Shown here one piece after another: positions 51,985-61,183 of a stretch of 64,000 nucleotides of DNA (the stretch's first letter is position 1; the number at the start of each line of letters is the position of its first letter). The notes beneath the pieces are model-generated. The model ran no database searches. It was not told the origin of the DNA and worked only from the letters and a program-made list of their open reading frames with translations. Made by a program: the position numbers and the translations under genes. Source of the DNA: Gammaproteobacteria bacterium (GTDB taxonomy: Bacteria > Pseudomonadota > Gammaproteobacteria > Steroidobacterales > Foliamicaceae). The stretch spans positions 43,279 through 107,278 of the forward strand of contig JAPOTY010000016.1 of assembly GCA_026708965.1 (NCBI GenBank), read 5' to 3'.

Positions 51985-54756
51985 ATGAAAAGCGAATTGA
52001 TGATTGCGAAAAAGGCCGTCTGCTTGGCGCTGTCTTTCGGGCTGGCCTTTGCCGCGAACGCTCAAGTTCAAGAGCCGGATGAAGACGACGATGAAATGGA
52101 AGTCCTCGAAGTGATCGGCTACCGCGATTCGCTGAAAAAGAATCTCGGCATCAAAAGGGGCGCCGACACCGTTGTTGAAGCCATCTCGGCGGAGGATGTC
52201 GGTCAATTTCCGGACCTCAACATTGCCGATGCGCTGCAACGCGTGACCGGCGTGCAAGTGGAGAAGGACGAGCGCGACGGCGAAGGCGTTCGCATCAGCA
52301 TTCGCGGCACGCCCTCCCATCTGAACCTCGCTTTCCTCAATAACCAGCAAATCGCATCGGCCACGGCGAGCAATAGGAGAACCGATCTTCGCGACCGCAG
52401 CTTCAACTATTACCTGCTGCCCACCGAGATTCTCGATACCGTGGAGGTTTACAAATCGCCGGAAGCCAGCATCGACGAAGGCTCCATGGGCGGCACGGTG
52501 ATTGTCAGAACCCGCAGGCCCCTTGCCGCCGAGGCCAACTCGGGCGCCGTTCAGGCCAGATATTTCACTTTCGATAACGCCGACGAGAGCAAGCCTTACG
52601 TTTCCGGCTTGTACAGCTGGAAAAACGATGCCGAAACTTTCGGGATCAATGTGGCCTACGTGCATAGGGATGGCGCAACGCTGATGGACTCCAAGCGCAA
52701 CACCGCCGGCTATTTCAGGCCAACGGACTACAACGGCGATCGCATGACTGAGCGCATTCCCGTTCGCGTGGGCGCCAACCGCTATATCGCCGACCGCAGC
52801 CTAGCCACGCCTTTCGTCACTTTGCAGTTCGCGCCCAGCGACGATTTGGATATCGCGTTCACGGCATTGAATTCATCCACGGAAACCCAATCCCAGGGAA
52901 TCTACTCATTTGGATTCACCAGCCTTACCGCTGCCCTTACCGCTAGCACGAGAATGCTTACAATCGAAGACGGCACGGTGGTTTCCGGCACTCTGCAAGA
53001 TTGTTGCATTCCCAGCTTCGGCCCTTGGGCCAACAATAACCCCCGCGGAAATCTACAGGCTGCCATCTACGACACCGGCACCTACCAGGATGAAGCCGAA
53101 ACAACGGCCTTCGACCTGGAGGCCACGCTGGAGCGCCGGGACTACCGGCTAACGGTTCAAGCGGGCCACAGCTTCGCCGATGGCCTCACGATCGACAAGG
53201 CCGCCCAATTCTCAGCCGAATCGGGCATTGTCTTCGATGTCACATCGGGCATTATGGAAGCGACGGTGGATTCGGACTTAACGCCGGATGACTACTTGTT
53301 CTACTACTCCCACATCAATACCATCCGCAACGATTCCGATTCGACTTTCCTGCAGCTGGATGGCGAGTTCAACCTGAACAACGATGTGTTCCAAAGCGTT
53401 GAAGTGGGCGTCAAGTACCGCGACTACAACAAAGGCGCAAGCCGGGTGAAGCGGGATTTTGTTGAAGACGGCACGCTGGCCCAGTTCGCTGGCCCGCCGA
53501 TTACCGACTTCAAGGTTGGCGCCGCGCCGGGGCAACTGTGGAATTTCAATGTGCCTGCGTTCGAGCGCTGGCAAAACGGCATCCCCGAAATGGCGGGCAC
53601 CGGAAACAGCTCGTGGAACGATCCCAACGATCGCTTCAGCGTCAATGAGGATGTGACGGCCGCCTATTTGCAGGGCAACTTCGATACGGGCAATTTCCGC
53701 GGCAACATCGGCCTGCGCGCGGTAAGAACCAGCACCACCGCAGAGGCATCGCGATACACCGGGAGCAATTTCAACGCGGAAAGGCGCAATGCCATCCGAC
53801 CCGCTGTGAATGAGAACGACTACACCGACATTCTGCCGAGCCTCAACGTGAACTATGTCGGTTTCGAGGACATTGTTCTGCGTTTCGCGGCGGCGCAGGT
53901 GATGGCCCGGCCCAATTACGTGAGCATTGCGCCTTTTGAGACGCGCAATTGCGGCAGCAGGGGCTGCACCGGCTTCGAGGGCAACCCGGATCTGGAGCCT
54001 TATCGCGCCAACCAGTACGACATCTCCGCAGAGTGGTACCTCAACGACACTTCCATTCTGGCGTTTGCACTGTTCTACAAGGATATCGAGTCCTACATCG
54101 ACTTGGAGTCGTTCTCCGCCACCCGCGATTACTGGACGCTTGATTCCGCCGGCATGGAGGTTGTGGTGCAGAGGGACTTCGCCATGGAGCGGCCGATTAA
54201 CGGCGAGGGCCTCACTCTCCGAGGGTTTGAGATCAACTACCAGCAAGACTTCGGGCTGGGTTTTGGTGTGCAAGCCAACTACACCTACTCGGATGCCGAC
54301 CTGACTCAGACGGATGCGCTTAAGGCCAACGATCAGGAGCCCGTGCTGTTTGGGCATTCGGAAGATACCTGGAACTTGTCCACGTATTACCAGCAATACG
54401 GCTTGACGGCTCGTTTGTCCTATACCTTCCGCTCGGAATACGCATCGAACCACCTGCATGGGGCGAACATCCAGACAAACGCCCAGACAGGAGGCACGCA
54501 GGCCGCCGACCTTGGGTTCGGCTTTAACGTGAGCCGCGGCCTGATCGGCTACAAGGGCGACTTCGGCCAGCTCGATTTCAATTCCAGCTACCACATCACG
54601 GACGATATCGAGGTGTTGCTTCAGGTGCTCAACATCACCGACGAGGAAATCGAGTGGTATGCGAGCCGGGAAAATCACACGCCTGACCAAGGCCGTCCGA
54701 TCGGTGTTTACAACCACGGTCGCCGCTATGCGGTGGGCGTGAACGTGAAGTTCTAA
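51985..54756 (+). CDS. large TonB-dependent receptor, NagP-like
   Basis: 923 aa from ATG 51985, preceded by GAGGAGAA. Signal peptide at about residues 1-26, then a plug beginning MEVLEVIGYRDSLKKNLGIKR and containing DALQRVTGVQVEKDERDGEG, RRTDLRDRSFNYYLLP and YKSPEASIDEGSMGGTV. These blocks mark the carbohydrate-type TonB receptors (NagP, MalA). The barrel ends RYAVGVNVKF. Its place beside a MurNAc/GlcNAc pathway suggests import of GlcNAc, chitooligosaccharides or peptidoglycan fragments. No inner-membrane transporter is encoded nearby. Confidence 0.9.
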   Translation: MKSELMIAKKAVCLALSFGLAFAANAQVQEPDEDDDEMEVLEVIGYRDSLKKNLGIKRGADTVVEAISAEDVGQFPDLNIADALQRVTGVQVEKDERDGEGVRISIRGTPSHLNLAFLNNQQIASATASNRRTDLRDRSFNYYLLPTEILDTVEVYKSPEASIDEGSMGGTVIVRTRRPLAAEANSGAVQARYFTFDNADESKPYVSGLYSWKNDAETFGINVAYVHRDGATLMDSKRNTAGYFRPTDYNGDRMTERIPVRVGANRYIADRSLATPFVTLQFAPSDDLDIAFTALNSSTETQSQGIYSFGFTSLTAALTASTRMLTIEDGTVVSGTLQDCCIPSFGPWANNNPRGNLQAAIYDTGTYQDEAETTAFDLEATLERRDYRLTVQAGHSFADGLTIDKAAQFSAESGIVFDVTSGIMEATVDSDLTPDDYLFYYSHINTIRNDSDSTFLQLDGEFNLNNDVFQSVEVGVKYRDYNKGASRVKRDFVEDGTLAQFAGPPITDFKVGAAPGQLWNFNVPAFERWQNGIPEMAGTGNSSWNDPNDRFSVNEDVTAAYLQGNFDTGNFRGNIGLRAVRTSTTAEASRYTGSNFNAERRNAIRPAVNENDYTDILPSLNVNYVGFEDIVLRFAAAQVMARPNYVSIAPFETRNCGSRGCTGFEGNPDLEPYRANQYDISAEWYLNDTSILAFALFYKDIESYIDLESFSATRDYWTLDSAGMEVVVQRDFAMERPINGEGLTLRGFEINYQQDFGLGFGVQANYTYSDADLTQTDALKANDQEPVLFGHSEDTWNLSTYYQQYGLTARLSYTFRSEYASNHLHGANIQTNAQTGGTQAADLGFGFNVSRGLIGYKGDFGQLDFNSSYHITDDIEVLLQVLNITDEEIEWYASRENHTPDQGRPIGVYNHGRRYAVGVNVKF

Positions 54757-54782
54757 AGATTCGCTGAAAACCATAATCCCCC

Positions 54783-54816
54783 GTGTCGGCGGCGCCTGAC
54801 TGGGTGCCGCCGACAC
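54783..54816 (+). terminator. hairpin after the receptor gene
   Basis: 11-bp perfect stem (54783-54793 with 54806-54816), 12-nt loop, 26 bases past the receptor stop. No T-run follows, so it may stabilise the 3' end rather than terminate. Nothing else is recognisable up to 55012. Confidence 0.5.
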
Positions 54817-55012
54817 AATCAAACCGGGAGTGCCACCGCCTATTCCTAGTGTCATATCCCGCAAATAACCGCCATGATTCGCGGCCCTGTTTTCTCCCCG
54901 GCGGTGTTGCTCCTTGCTTTTGGGGAGCCTGCCACTCGGCTTCGTCGCCCAAGCGCCCGCGTGCTGATCGCTTGATTCCCTCCGAATCCGAAATGCTTGT
55001 AGAATCTTCCGT

Positions 55013-55348
55013 ATGAGCGAGGCCATCGCATTTGACACCCGCCGCTACGTCAAGCGCCTGATGGAAGGCGGCTTCGACGAGCGGCAAGCGGAAACCCTTG
55101 CGCCGGAGCAGATCGCGTTTCTCAACGCCAACCTCGCAACGAAGTCCGATATCGCGAAGATCGAGGCCGGGATCGAGACGCTGCGGCAGGAGACCAAGGC
55201 CGAGATCGAAGGTTCGAGATCCGAAACCAAGTTGAGTATTGCAGAGGACAAGGTGAGTTTCATGAAATGGATGCTTGGCGCCGCGATGCTGGCGCAGACC
55301 ACTGTGATCCTCGCCTTTATCGCGTTATTCCTGACTCCCCCTGCCTGA
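55013..55348 (+). CDS. DUF1640/CCDC90-like coiled-coil membrane protein
   Basis: 111 aa. FDTRRYVKRLMEGGFDERQAETLA is the DUF1640 N-terminal pattern, followed by a coiled coil (ATKSDIAKIEAGIETLRQETKAE, in part) and one C-terminal membrane segment (WMLGAAMLAQTTVILAFIALF). Such short tail-anchored proteins are common in proteobacteria; bacterial function unknown. Stand-alone gene between the receptor and mltB. Confidence 0.8.
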   Translation: MSEAIAFDTRRYVKRLMEGGFDERQAETLAPEQIAFLNANLATKSDIAKIEAGIETLRQETKAEIEGSRSETKLSIAEDKVSFMKWMLGAAMLAQTTVILAFIALFLTPPA

Positions 55349-55463
55349 TATACCGTCCCGCACAGCTTCTTTCTCCGTGATGCCTCAACCGCAATGGTCT
55401 TGGCGCTTGCTGCGCGGACTTCGGCATACCGAAAATCCCCCGTGCGGCCCGCAAAAATCGTCC

Positions 55464-56453
55464 GTGGTTCGCAAAACCCTTCTACCTTCTTTTTTAGTGC
55501 TGATGTTCCCGCTGGCGGGGCTGGCCGGTCATTACGCCAGCCATCCTGAGGCGCAGGCTTTCGCCCGCGAAATGGCGGCGGAGGAAGACGGTTTTGACGA
55601 GGCTGGAATCCTGTCGATTCTCGGCCAGGCGGAATACCAGCAAAGCGTGATTGATTCGATCAGCCGTCCGGCGGAAAAAGAGCTGGCCTGGGCGAAATAC
55701 CAGGATATATTCCTGACAGAGGAGCGAACCCGTTCCGGCGTGAAATTCATGGCGGAGCACGAGGCGGCCTTGCAGGAAGCCCAAAAGCTTTATGGCGTGC
55801 CCCCGGCGATTGTGACCGCCATCATCGGCGTTGAAACGATGTACGGCAAATTCACCGGCGATTACCGCGTTGTGGATGCGCTGGCCACCCTCTGCTTCGA
55901 TTATCCGCCCCGGGCCAAGTTATTTTGCGGGCAACTGAAGGCTTTCATCCGCCTTGTTCGCGAAGAGGGCAAACCGATCACCAGCCTTAAGGGGTCTTAT
56001 GCGGGCGCCATGGGGCTGGGGCAGTTCATTCCCAGCAGTTATCTCAATTACGCGGTGGATTTCGATGGGGATGGTTTTCGGGATATCTGGAATAATCCCA
56101 CCGATGCCATCGGCAGCGTCGCCAACTACTTGGCGGAACACGACTGGCAGCGCGGCGGCGGCATCGCCTTTCAGGCGGAGGCTGGCGAGGCGCCGCCGGA
56201 CGTGTTCAATGTGTCGCTAAAGCCCAGCAAAACCATTGCCGAGCTGGAGGCCTTGGGCGTGGCAGCGCCGCCGGAGGATCTGGATCGGCAACAGCGGGTC
56301 ACGCCAATACGGCTGACGGGAAAGCAAGGCGACGAGTTTTGGCTTGGCCTCAAGAACTTCTACGTCATCACCCGCTACAACCACAGCGAGCTTTACGCCA
56401 TGGCGGTGTACCAGCTAAGCGAAGGCCTGAGGAAAGCCGCCGATTCCATTTGA
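55464..56453 (+). CDS. mltB: membrane-bound lytic murein transglycosylase B
   Basis: 329 aa from a GTG at 55464 that yields a signal peptide (VRKTLLPSFLVLMFPLAGLAG); an ATG at 55377 gives a longer, unlikely N-terminus. The catalytic Glu lies in IVTAIIGVETMYGKFTGDYRV, followed by SYAGAMGLGQFIPSSY and FDGDGFRDIWNNPTDAIGSVANYL, all MltB signatures. It cleaves glycan strands to 1,6-anhydro-MurNAc ends. No lipobox is seen, so it may be soluble (SltB-like). Fits the peptidoglycan theme of the preceding locus. Confidence 0.9.
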   Translation: MVRKTLLPSFLVLMFPLAGLAGHYASHPEAQAFAREMAAEEDGFDEAGILSILGQAEYQQSVIDSISRPAEKELAWAKYQDIFLTEERTRSGVKFMAEHEAALQEAQKLYGVPPAIVTAIIGVETMYGKFTGDYRVVDALATLCFDYPPRAKLFCGQLKAFIRLVREEGKPITSLKGSYAGAMGLGQFIPSSYLNYAVDFDGDGFRDIWNNPTDAIGSVANYLAEHDWQRGGGIAFQAEAGEAPPDVFNVSLKPSKTIAELEALGVAAPPEDLDRQQRVTPIRLTGKQGDEFWLGLKNFYVITRYNHSELYAMAVYQLSEGLRKAADSI

Positions 56454-56520
56454 TGGCTGGCGCGGAAGCGCCTCCGCGAGCTGCGGCTGCGCTGCGCGCA
56501 AGCATCCCGGTCGGCAACTC

Positions 56521-58059
56521 TCAGGCGAATACGCGCTCGCCGATCATCCGCCCGAACACCAGCGCCGGCGTTAGCAGCATCCCGTTAACGATGCCGAAGC
56601 CGGTTGTTGCGCCGGCGCCTAGCACCTCGCCTGCGGCGTAGAGGTTGGCAATGGGCGCTCCGCTCTCATTCAGAACCTCAAGTTGCGGGCTCACCGTCAG
56701 CCCGGCGAACGACAGCAACTGCGTGCCCTGCATGCGGATGGCGTGGAAGGGCGGCCGGCTGATCGGCATGGGCAGATGCTCGCGTCCGAAATCCGCATCG
56801 CTGCCGCTGGCCACGCTGGCGTTGTAGCGTTTAACGGAGGCCGCCAGCCCATCGGCATCAATGCCTGCCCAGTGGGCCAGTTCGCCTAAGGAATCGCCGC
56901 GTGAGAAGAAGTGGTACTTGTCGAAGGCGAAATCCATGCGCGCCTGGTCCCAGCCCCTCACCAGCGACGGCGCGGCATTCATGATGGCCTGGTCGAAAAT
57001 AATCCAGTAGCGCTTTTCGTCCTGCGCCAGCAGCGCATGCTCGCGCGCATCCACGCTGGGATGGTCCTCGCGCACGAAGCGCCGTCCGCCGGAGTTCACA
57101 TACATCTCCCACGGCAGGCGGGATTGGGGCGCGGTATTGACCGGCACGCCCGCCGGCGTGCTCGGCACATTGAAATCCCTCAGCACCATGCCGAAGAAGG
57201 TCTGGAAATGCTCCGCTCCGCGCAGCACGCCGCCGGCGCCCACCCCCATGTCCAGTCCGCCGCCGAGATTGTAGGGATAGGCCAGTTGCCCATAAAGCGG
57301 CACGCCGTGCAGTTCCTCGTACTTGTTCGGATCGGCGCAGCCGCCGGTGGTGAGCGCCACCTTGCGGCTCAGCAGGTCCATCTTGCGGCCGTCCGCGCCG
57401 CGCGCCATAACGCCCCGCACGCTGCCTTGGCTGTCCTGTATCAGCTCCAGCGCGTCGGTGCGGATCAGAAACTCGACGGAACCGCCGCGCACCTGCTCGA
57501 AAAACGGCTTTAGCAGCACCTTGAGGATGGCCACTCCGTTGTGCTCCGACCAAAGATAGCGGCGTGCGAGGTAGGGCTCGTGGCCGCCGGTCATCACGGG
57601 ATGGCCTTCCATGGGCGAGAAACCGATTTCGCCCAGCCAGTCCACGGTTCGGGCCGCTTCGCGCACAAACACGCCCATCAGTTCCGTATCCACCGCGCCC
57701 TTGCTGATGCGCATAATGTCGTCGAAGTGCGCTTCGGGCGAGTCCTCGATGCCTTGCGCCGCCTGCAGCCGCGTGCCGGCCGCGGCGATCTGTCCCAACG
57801 AACGGTCCAGCGTGCCGCCCAGCCGGTGCGCCCGGTCCACCACCAATACCCGCGCGCCCTGCTGCGCGGCGAAGATCGCGCAGGGCAGCCCGGCCGATCC
57901 GCCGCCCACCACGATCAGATCCCAGGTTTCGCTGGCCGCCCGGCTGATCCGCGGCATCATGGCCAACGCCGCCGCCGCGCCCATTCCGCCTAGCAGCTCC
58001 CTCTTGTTGATCCGAAGCGGTTCTGCGTCCCCGGTAATTTGCCGCCATTTGTCATGCAT
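56521..58059 (-). CDS. FAD-dependent oxidoreductase, fumarate reductase/KstD-like, exported
   Basis: 512 aa from ATG 58059. An N-terminal segment NKRELLGGMGAAAALAMMPRISRA resembles a twin-arginine-type signal, but with Lys-Arg. The FAD fold is LIVVGGGSAGLPCAIFAAQQGARVLVVDRA, and the C-terminal block is NLYAAGEVLGAGATTGFGIVNGML. The GIEDSPE block links it to the flavoprotein at 30.8 kb. Probably a periplasmic dehydrogenase or reductase; the substrate is unknown. The MATE and TRAP genes lie divergently next door. Confidence 0.83.
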   Translation of the reverse strand: MHDKWRQITGDAEPLRINKRELLGGMGAAAALAMMPRISRAASETWDLIVVGGGSAGLPCAIFAAQQGARVLVVDRAHRLGGTLDRSLGQIAAAGTRLQAAQGIEDSPEAHFDDIMRISKGAVDTELMGVFVREAARTVDWLGEIGFSPMEGHPVMTGGHEPYLARRYLWSEHNGVAILKVLLKPFFEQVRGGSVEFLIRTDALELIQDSQGSVRGVMARGADGRKMDLLSRKVALTTGGCADPNKYEELHGVPLYGQLAYPYNLGGGLDMGVGAGGVLRGAEHFQTFFGMVLRDFNVPSTPAGVPVNTAPQSRLPWEMYVNSGGRRFVREDHPSVDAREHALLAQDEKRYWIIFDQAIMNAAPSLVRGWDQARMDFAFDKYHFFSRGDSLGELAHWAGIDADGLAASVKRYNASVASGSDADFGREHLPMPISRPPFHAIRMQGTQLLSFAGLTVSPQLEVLNESGAPIANLYAAGEVLGAGATTGFGIVNGMLLTPALVFGRMIGERVFA

Positions 58060-58232
58060 GCTTCCAAGCCCTCCAATATGCCCGCTCATTCTACGCACGA
58101 AGTTGTGCCCGGCGGCCTCTTGCAATGCCCGCGCGCGGCAGGGGCGAGGCATGGTCCAGCCCGGCGGAACGGGCCCGGACGCTTTAACGACCTGGCGCCC
58201 ATTCAGTGTCTGTCCCGTATCATGCGCGGGTC

Positions 58233-59588
58233 ATGAAAGCACGCCTCGCCGAAGGCCCCGTTGGCCGCCATCTGTGGGAGCTCATGGTGCCCATGATGAT
58301 CGGGCTTCTGGCCCTGATCTCCTTCGGCTTGGTGGATGCGTGGTTCGTGAGCCGACTGGGGCCTTTGCCGCTGGCCGCGGTGAGCTACACGCAGCCGATC
58401 GGATTTGTGGTGGCCGCCATGGCCATGGGCATCGGCGTGGGCGCCAGTTCCGTGATCGCCCGGCTGGTGGGCCAGGGCGCGAAGCGCCGCGTGCGCCGTA
58501 TCGCCACCCATGCCTTTCTTCTGTGCGGGCTGCTTGGCGTTGCGCTGCTATCCATCGGCTGGCTGTTCATGGAGGAAATATTCGGCCTGCTGGGCGCCGA
58601 TGCCACCACCATGCCGCTGGTGCGCGACTACATGCAGATCTACCTGGTTGGACTGGTGTTCGTGGTGGGGCCAACCATAGGCGGATCGATACTGCGCGCG
58701 CTGGGCGATGCCAAATCGCCGGGCGTGCTGCTCGCTCTCACCGCCTTGGTGAATGCCATTCTCGATCCCATCCTGATCTTCGGCCTGTTCGGATTCCCGC
58801 GGATGGAGGTGCAGGGCGCGGCGCTTGCGACCGTGATCGCCAACCTGATTTCGCTCGCGGCCATGCTGGCGATCGGGATCAGGCGCGACAAGTTTTTGAC
58901 GCTGCGTGGCATGAGGCTGATTCTCGACTCATGGAAGCGCATTGGGCATGTGGGGCTGTCGGCCACCGCATCGGGATTGATGGCGCCGCTCACTTCCGCT
59001 TTCGTGGTGGCGATGGTGGCGCGCTTCGGCCAGACCGCGGTGGCCGGCTTCGGCGTTGGAATCCGCACGGAGGCGCTGGCGCTATTGCCATTCATGGCGC
59101 TAGGCGCCGCGATCGGCCCGTTCGTGGGCCAGAATGCGGGAGCGGGACGAATGGACCGGGTGCGGGAGGCCCATCGCTGGTGCCTGCGCTTCACGACTAT
59201 TTACGGCTTGTCGGCGGCCGCATTGCTGAGCATTTTCGCCGTGCCTATCGTCGGATTCTTCACCCAGGACGAGGCCGCGGTGGGCGCGGCGGTGACCCAG
59301 CTTCGCATCCTGCCCTGGACCTACTGCCTGCTGGGCGTGACCATAGTCGCCAATACCTCCTTGAACGCGCTGGGCAAGCCTCTGGCCGCCATGCTGGTCT
59401 CGCTTTGCCGCACGTTGCTGGTGTACGTGCCGCTTTCCTGGCTGCTGGGCCTGCTGTTCGGCCTTACGGGCGTGTTCCTTGGGGGCGCCCTAGGCAACCT
59501 GGTATCCGCCTCGGTCGGCTTTCTGCTCCTGCGGCGCGGGTTGCGCCAGGCGGAGTTGGCCGGCGCGCTGCCTGGAGCCCGCAAATGA
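58233..59588 (+). CDS. MATE-family multidrug exporter
   Basis: 451 aa from ATG 58233 with twelve predicted membrane segments in two homologous halves. WELMVPMMIGLLALISFGLVDAWFVSRLG, in part, is the family N-terminus, and GVGASSVIARLVGQG plus the matching ALGAAIGPFVGQNAGAG in the second half mark the two bundles. Na+- or H+-coupled export of cationic compounds. Followed at 27 bp by the TRAP genes, so they may share a transcript. Confidence 0.9.
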   Translation: MKARLAEGPVGRHLWELMVPMMIGLLALISFGLVDAWFVSRLGPLPLAAVSYTQPIGFVVAAMAMGIGVGASSVIARLVGQGAKRRVRRIATHAFLLCGLLGVALLSIGWLFMEEIFGLLGADATTMPLVRDYMQIYLVGLVFVVGPTIGGSILRALGDAKSPGVLLALTALVNAILDPILIFGLFGFPRMEVQGAALATVIANLISLAAMLAIGIRRDKFLTLRGMRLILDSWKRIGHVGLSATASGLMAPLTSAFVVAMVARFGQTAVAGFGVGIRTEALALLPFMALGAAIGPFVGQNAGAGRMDRVREAHRWCLRFTTIYGLSAAALLSIFAVPIVGFFTQDEAAVGAAVTQLRILPWTYCLLGVTIVANTSLNALGKPLAAMLVSLCRTLLVYVPLSWLLGLLFGLTGVFLGGALGNLVSASVGFLLLRRGLRQAELAGALPGARK

Positions 59589-59615
59589 AGCCTTTTCGCG
59601 ACCTCTTGGTGCAAT

Positions 59616-60626
59616 ATGCAGGCTAGCCCGCAATCTGTGCGGACTAAGGCGCTTGTTGCGGCGCTCGCGCTGGCGACCGGCGGACCGGTTTGCGCGGAAG
59701 AGGACACGCTCACGCTGGTCAGCTCCTGGAACCGCCAGATCAATTTCTCGCGGCACGCGCAAAATTACATCGACGCGGTCAATGAGCGCGGACAAGGCGT
59801 GGTGAGGATCGACTTTATCGGCGGGCCGGAAGTGATTCCGCAACGCCAGCTGTTCTACGCGCTGCGCCGGGGCGTGATCGACATGGCCTTAAGCGGCATC
59901 ACCTACTACCGGGGCTTGTTGCCGGAGGGCGATGCCATCTTCGCCGCCAATATCGATCCGATGGAAGCCCGCGCCTCGGGGGCGCTCGACGCGCTTCAGC
60001 CGTACTGGCGGGAACGCGCCAACGCGCACCTGATCGGCTGGATGCAGTCCGGCATCGGCAGCAGCATCTATTTGGCGCAGCCTCCGCGCTTCACGCCGGA
60101 GGGCATGCCGGACTTGCGCGGCCTGAAAATCCGCACCGCTCCCTCCAACCGGGAAATGCTCCGCGCCTTCGGCGCCCGCCCGGTGCAGATTGCCGTGCGC
60201 GAAGTCTATACGGCGCTGCAACGCGGCATCGTGGACGGCCTGGCGTTCACCAGCGTAGGTTTGGCGGACTTGGGGGTGGAGGAGTTCGTGCGCTACCGCA
60301 TCGATCCGGAAGTGCTGAACCTGTCCATCTGCTTGCAAATCAACCTGGACCGCTGGAACGCCTTGAGCGGCGAGGCAAGGCACATCCTCACCGACGAGGC
60401 TGGGAAGTACGCCATGGCGGCCAGGAAGTGGTTCATCGATCTACGGATACGGGAGCACGCCGAGCTTGCCCGCGCCGGATTCCAAGGCATCGAGGCGCCC
60501 AACCCCGCAGCCTACCGCGATTTCTCGCACCAAGTGGTTTGGGAGCGCCTTCGCCAGCGCGCTCCGGAATCCGCAGCTGCCTTAAAGCCGCTGTTCTACC
60601 GCGAGGAGCAGGATGCCGTCCGCTAA
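59616..60626 (+). CDS. TRAP transporter solute-binding protein (DctP)
   Basis: 336 aa periplasmic receptor with signal peptide (about residues 1-27, cleaved near VCA-EED). Family blocks: PEVIPQRQLFYALRRGVIDMA, then GLKIRTAPSNREMLRAFGARPV, which carries the conserved carboxylate-binding Arg, and VYTALQRGIVDGLAFTSVG. It binds an organic anion and hands it to the membrane parts encoded next. Overlaps dctQ by 14 bp. Confidence 0.9.
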   Translation: MQASPQSVRTKALVAALALATGGPVCAEEDTLTLVSSWNRQINFSRHAQNYIDAVNERGQGVVRIDFIGGPEVIPQRQLFYALRRGVIDMALSGITYYRGLLPEGDAIFAANIDPMEARASGALDALQPYWRERANAHLIGWMQSGIGSSIYLAQPPRFTPEGMPDLRGLKIRTAPSNREMLRAFGARPVQIAVREVYTALQRGIVDGLAFTSVGLADLGVEEFVRYRIDPEVLNLSICLQINLDRWNALSGEARHILTDEAGKYAMAARKWFIDLRIREHAELARAGFQGIEAPNPAAYRDFSHQVVWERLRQRAPESAAALKPLFYREEQDAVR

Positions 60627-61143
60627 CCGCATGCCGCCCCGCGCCTTGACGAAACTGTGGGACGGCTTGGTGAACGGCTTGGTGCTGTTCGCCTGCTTTC
60701 TGATTGCGGCGGACTGCCTGCTGATCGTGTTCGATGTCACCCTGCGCAACCTCAATATGCGCCCGCCCGCCTACACGGTGGCGCTCACCGAGTACTCGCT
60801 GCTCTACATGACCATGGCGGCCGCGCCTTGGCTGGTGCGCGAGCGCGCTTGGATCGTGGTGGAAGTGCTGTATCGGCGCGCCTCGCCCGCGGTGCGGACG
60901 AGGCTCGACCGGGCGATCTTCAGTTTATGCGCAGCGGCGAGCGGGATCGTGGCGGTTCTGGCCTGCGTCCTGGCCGTGGAGGGCGCGCTGCGGGGCGAGG
61001 TGGAGATACGCTCGCTGGACATGCCGCGCTGGGCGCTGTTCGCGCCGGTGGCGCTAGGGTTCTCCATGATGGCGGTGGAATTCCTGCGCTGCCTGCTGCG
61101 CGGCGACAGCATGTCCGAAGCCGAGGCCGAGCAAGCTTTCTAA
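60613..61143 (+). CDS. TRAP transporter small permease (DctQ)
   Basis: 176 aa with four membrane segments. The pattern LFACFLIAADCLLIVFDVTLRNL, EYSLLYMTMAAAPWLVRERAWIVVEVLY and the last segment near WALFAPVALGFSMMAVEFLR (in part) fits DctQ. Works with DctM to import the ligand of the binding protein using a sodium gradient. Confidence 0.9.
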   Translation: MPSANRMPPRALTKLWDGLVNGLVLFACFLIAADCLLIVFDVTLRNLNMRPPAYTVALTEYSLLYMTMAAAPWLVRERAWIVVEVLYRRASPAVRTRLDRAIFSLCAAASGIVAVLACVLAVEGALRGEVEIRSLDMPRWALFAPVALGFSMMAVEFLRCLLRGDSMSEAEAEQAF

Positions 61144-61183
61144 TGCTTTATATGCGGGTTAGCGCGGGCGTTGAGGCCGGACC

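Noticed and set aside
53278..55038. 586-codon minus-strand frame opposite the large receptor
   Set aside because: Length reflects high-GC third-position bias opposite a real gene. The translated sequence has no domain pattern, while the plus strand encodes a complete receptor.
57611..59626. 671-codon plus-strand frame spanning the flavoprotein and MATE genes
   Set aside because: It runs antisense to one gene and out of frame with the other; the product is Arg/His-rich and lacks family motifs.
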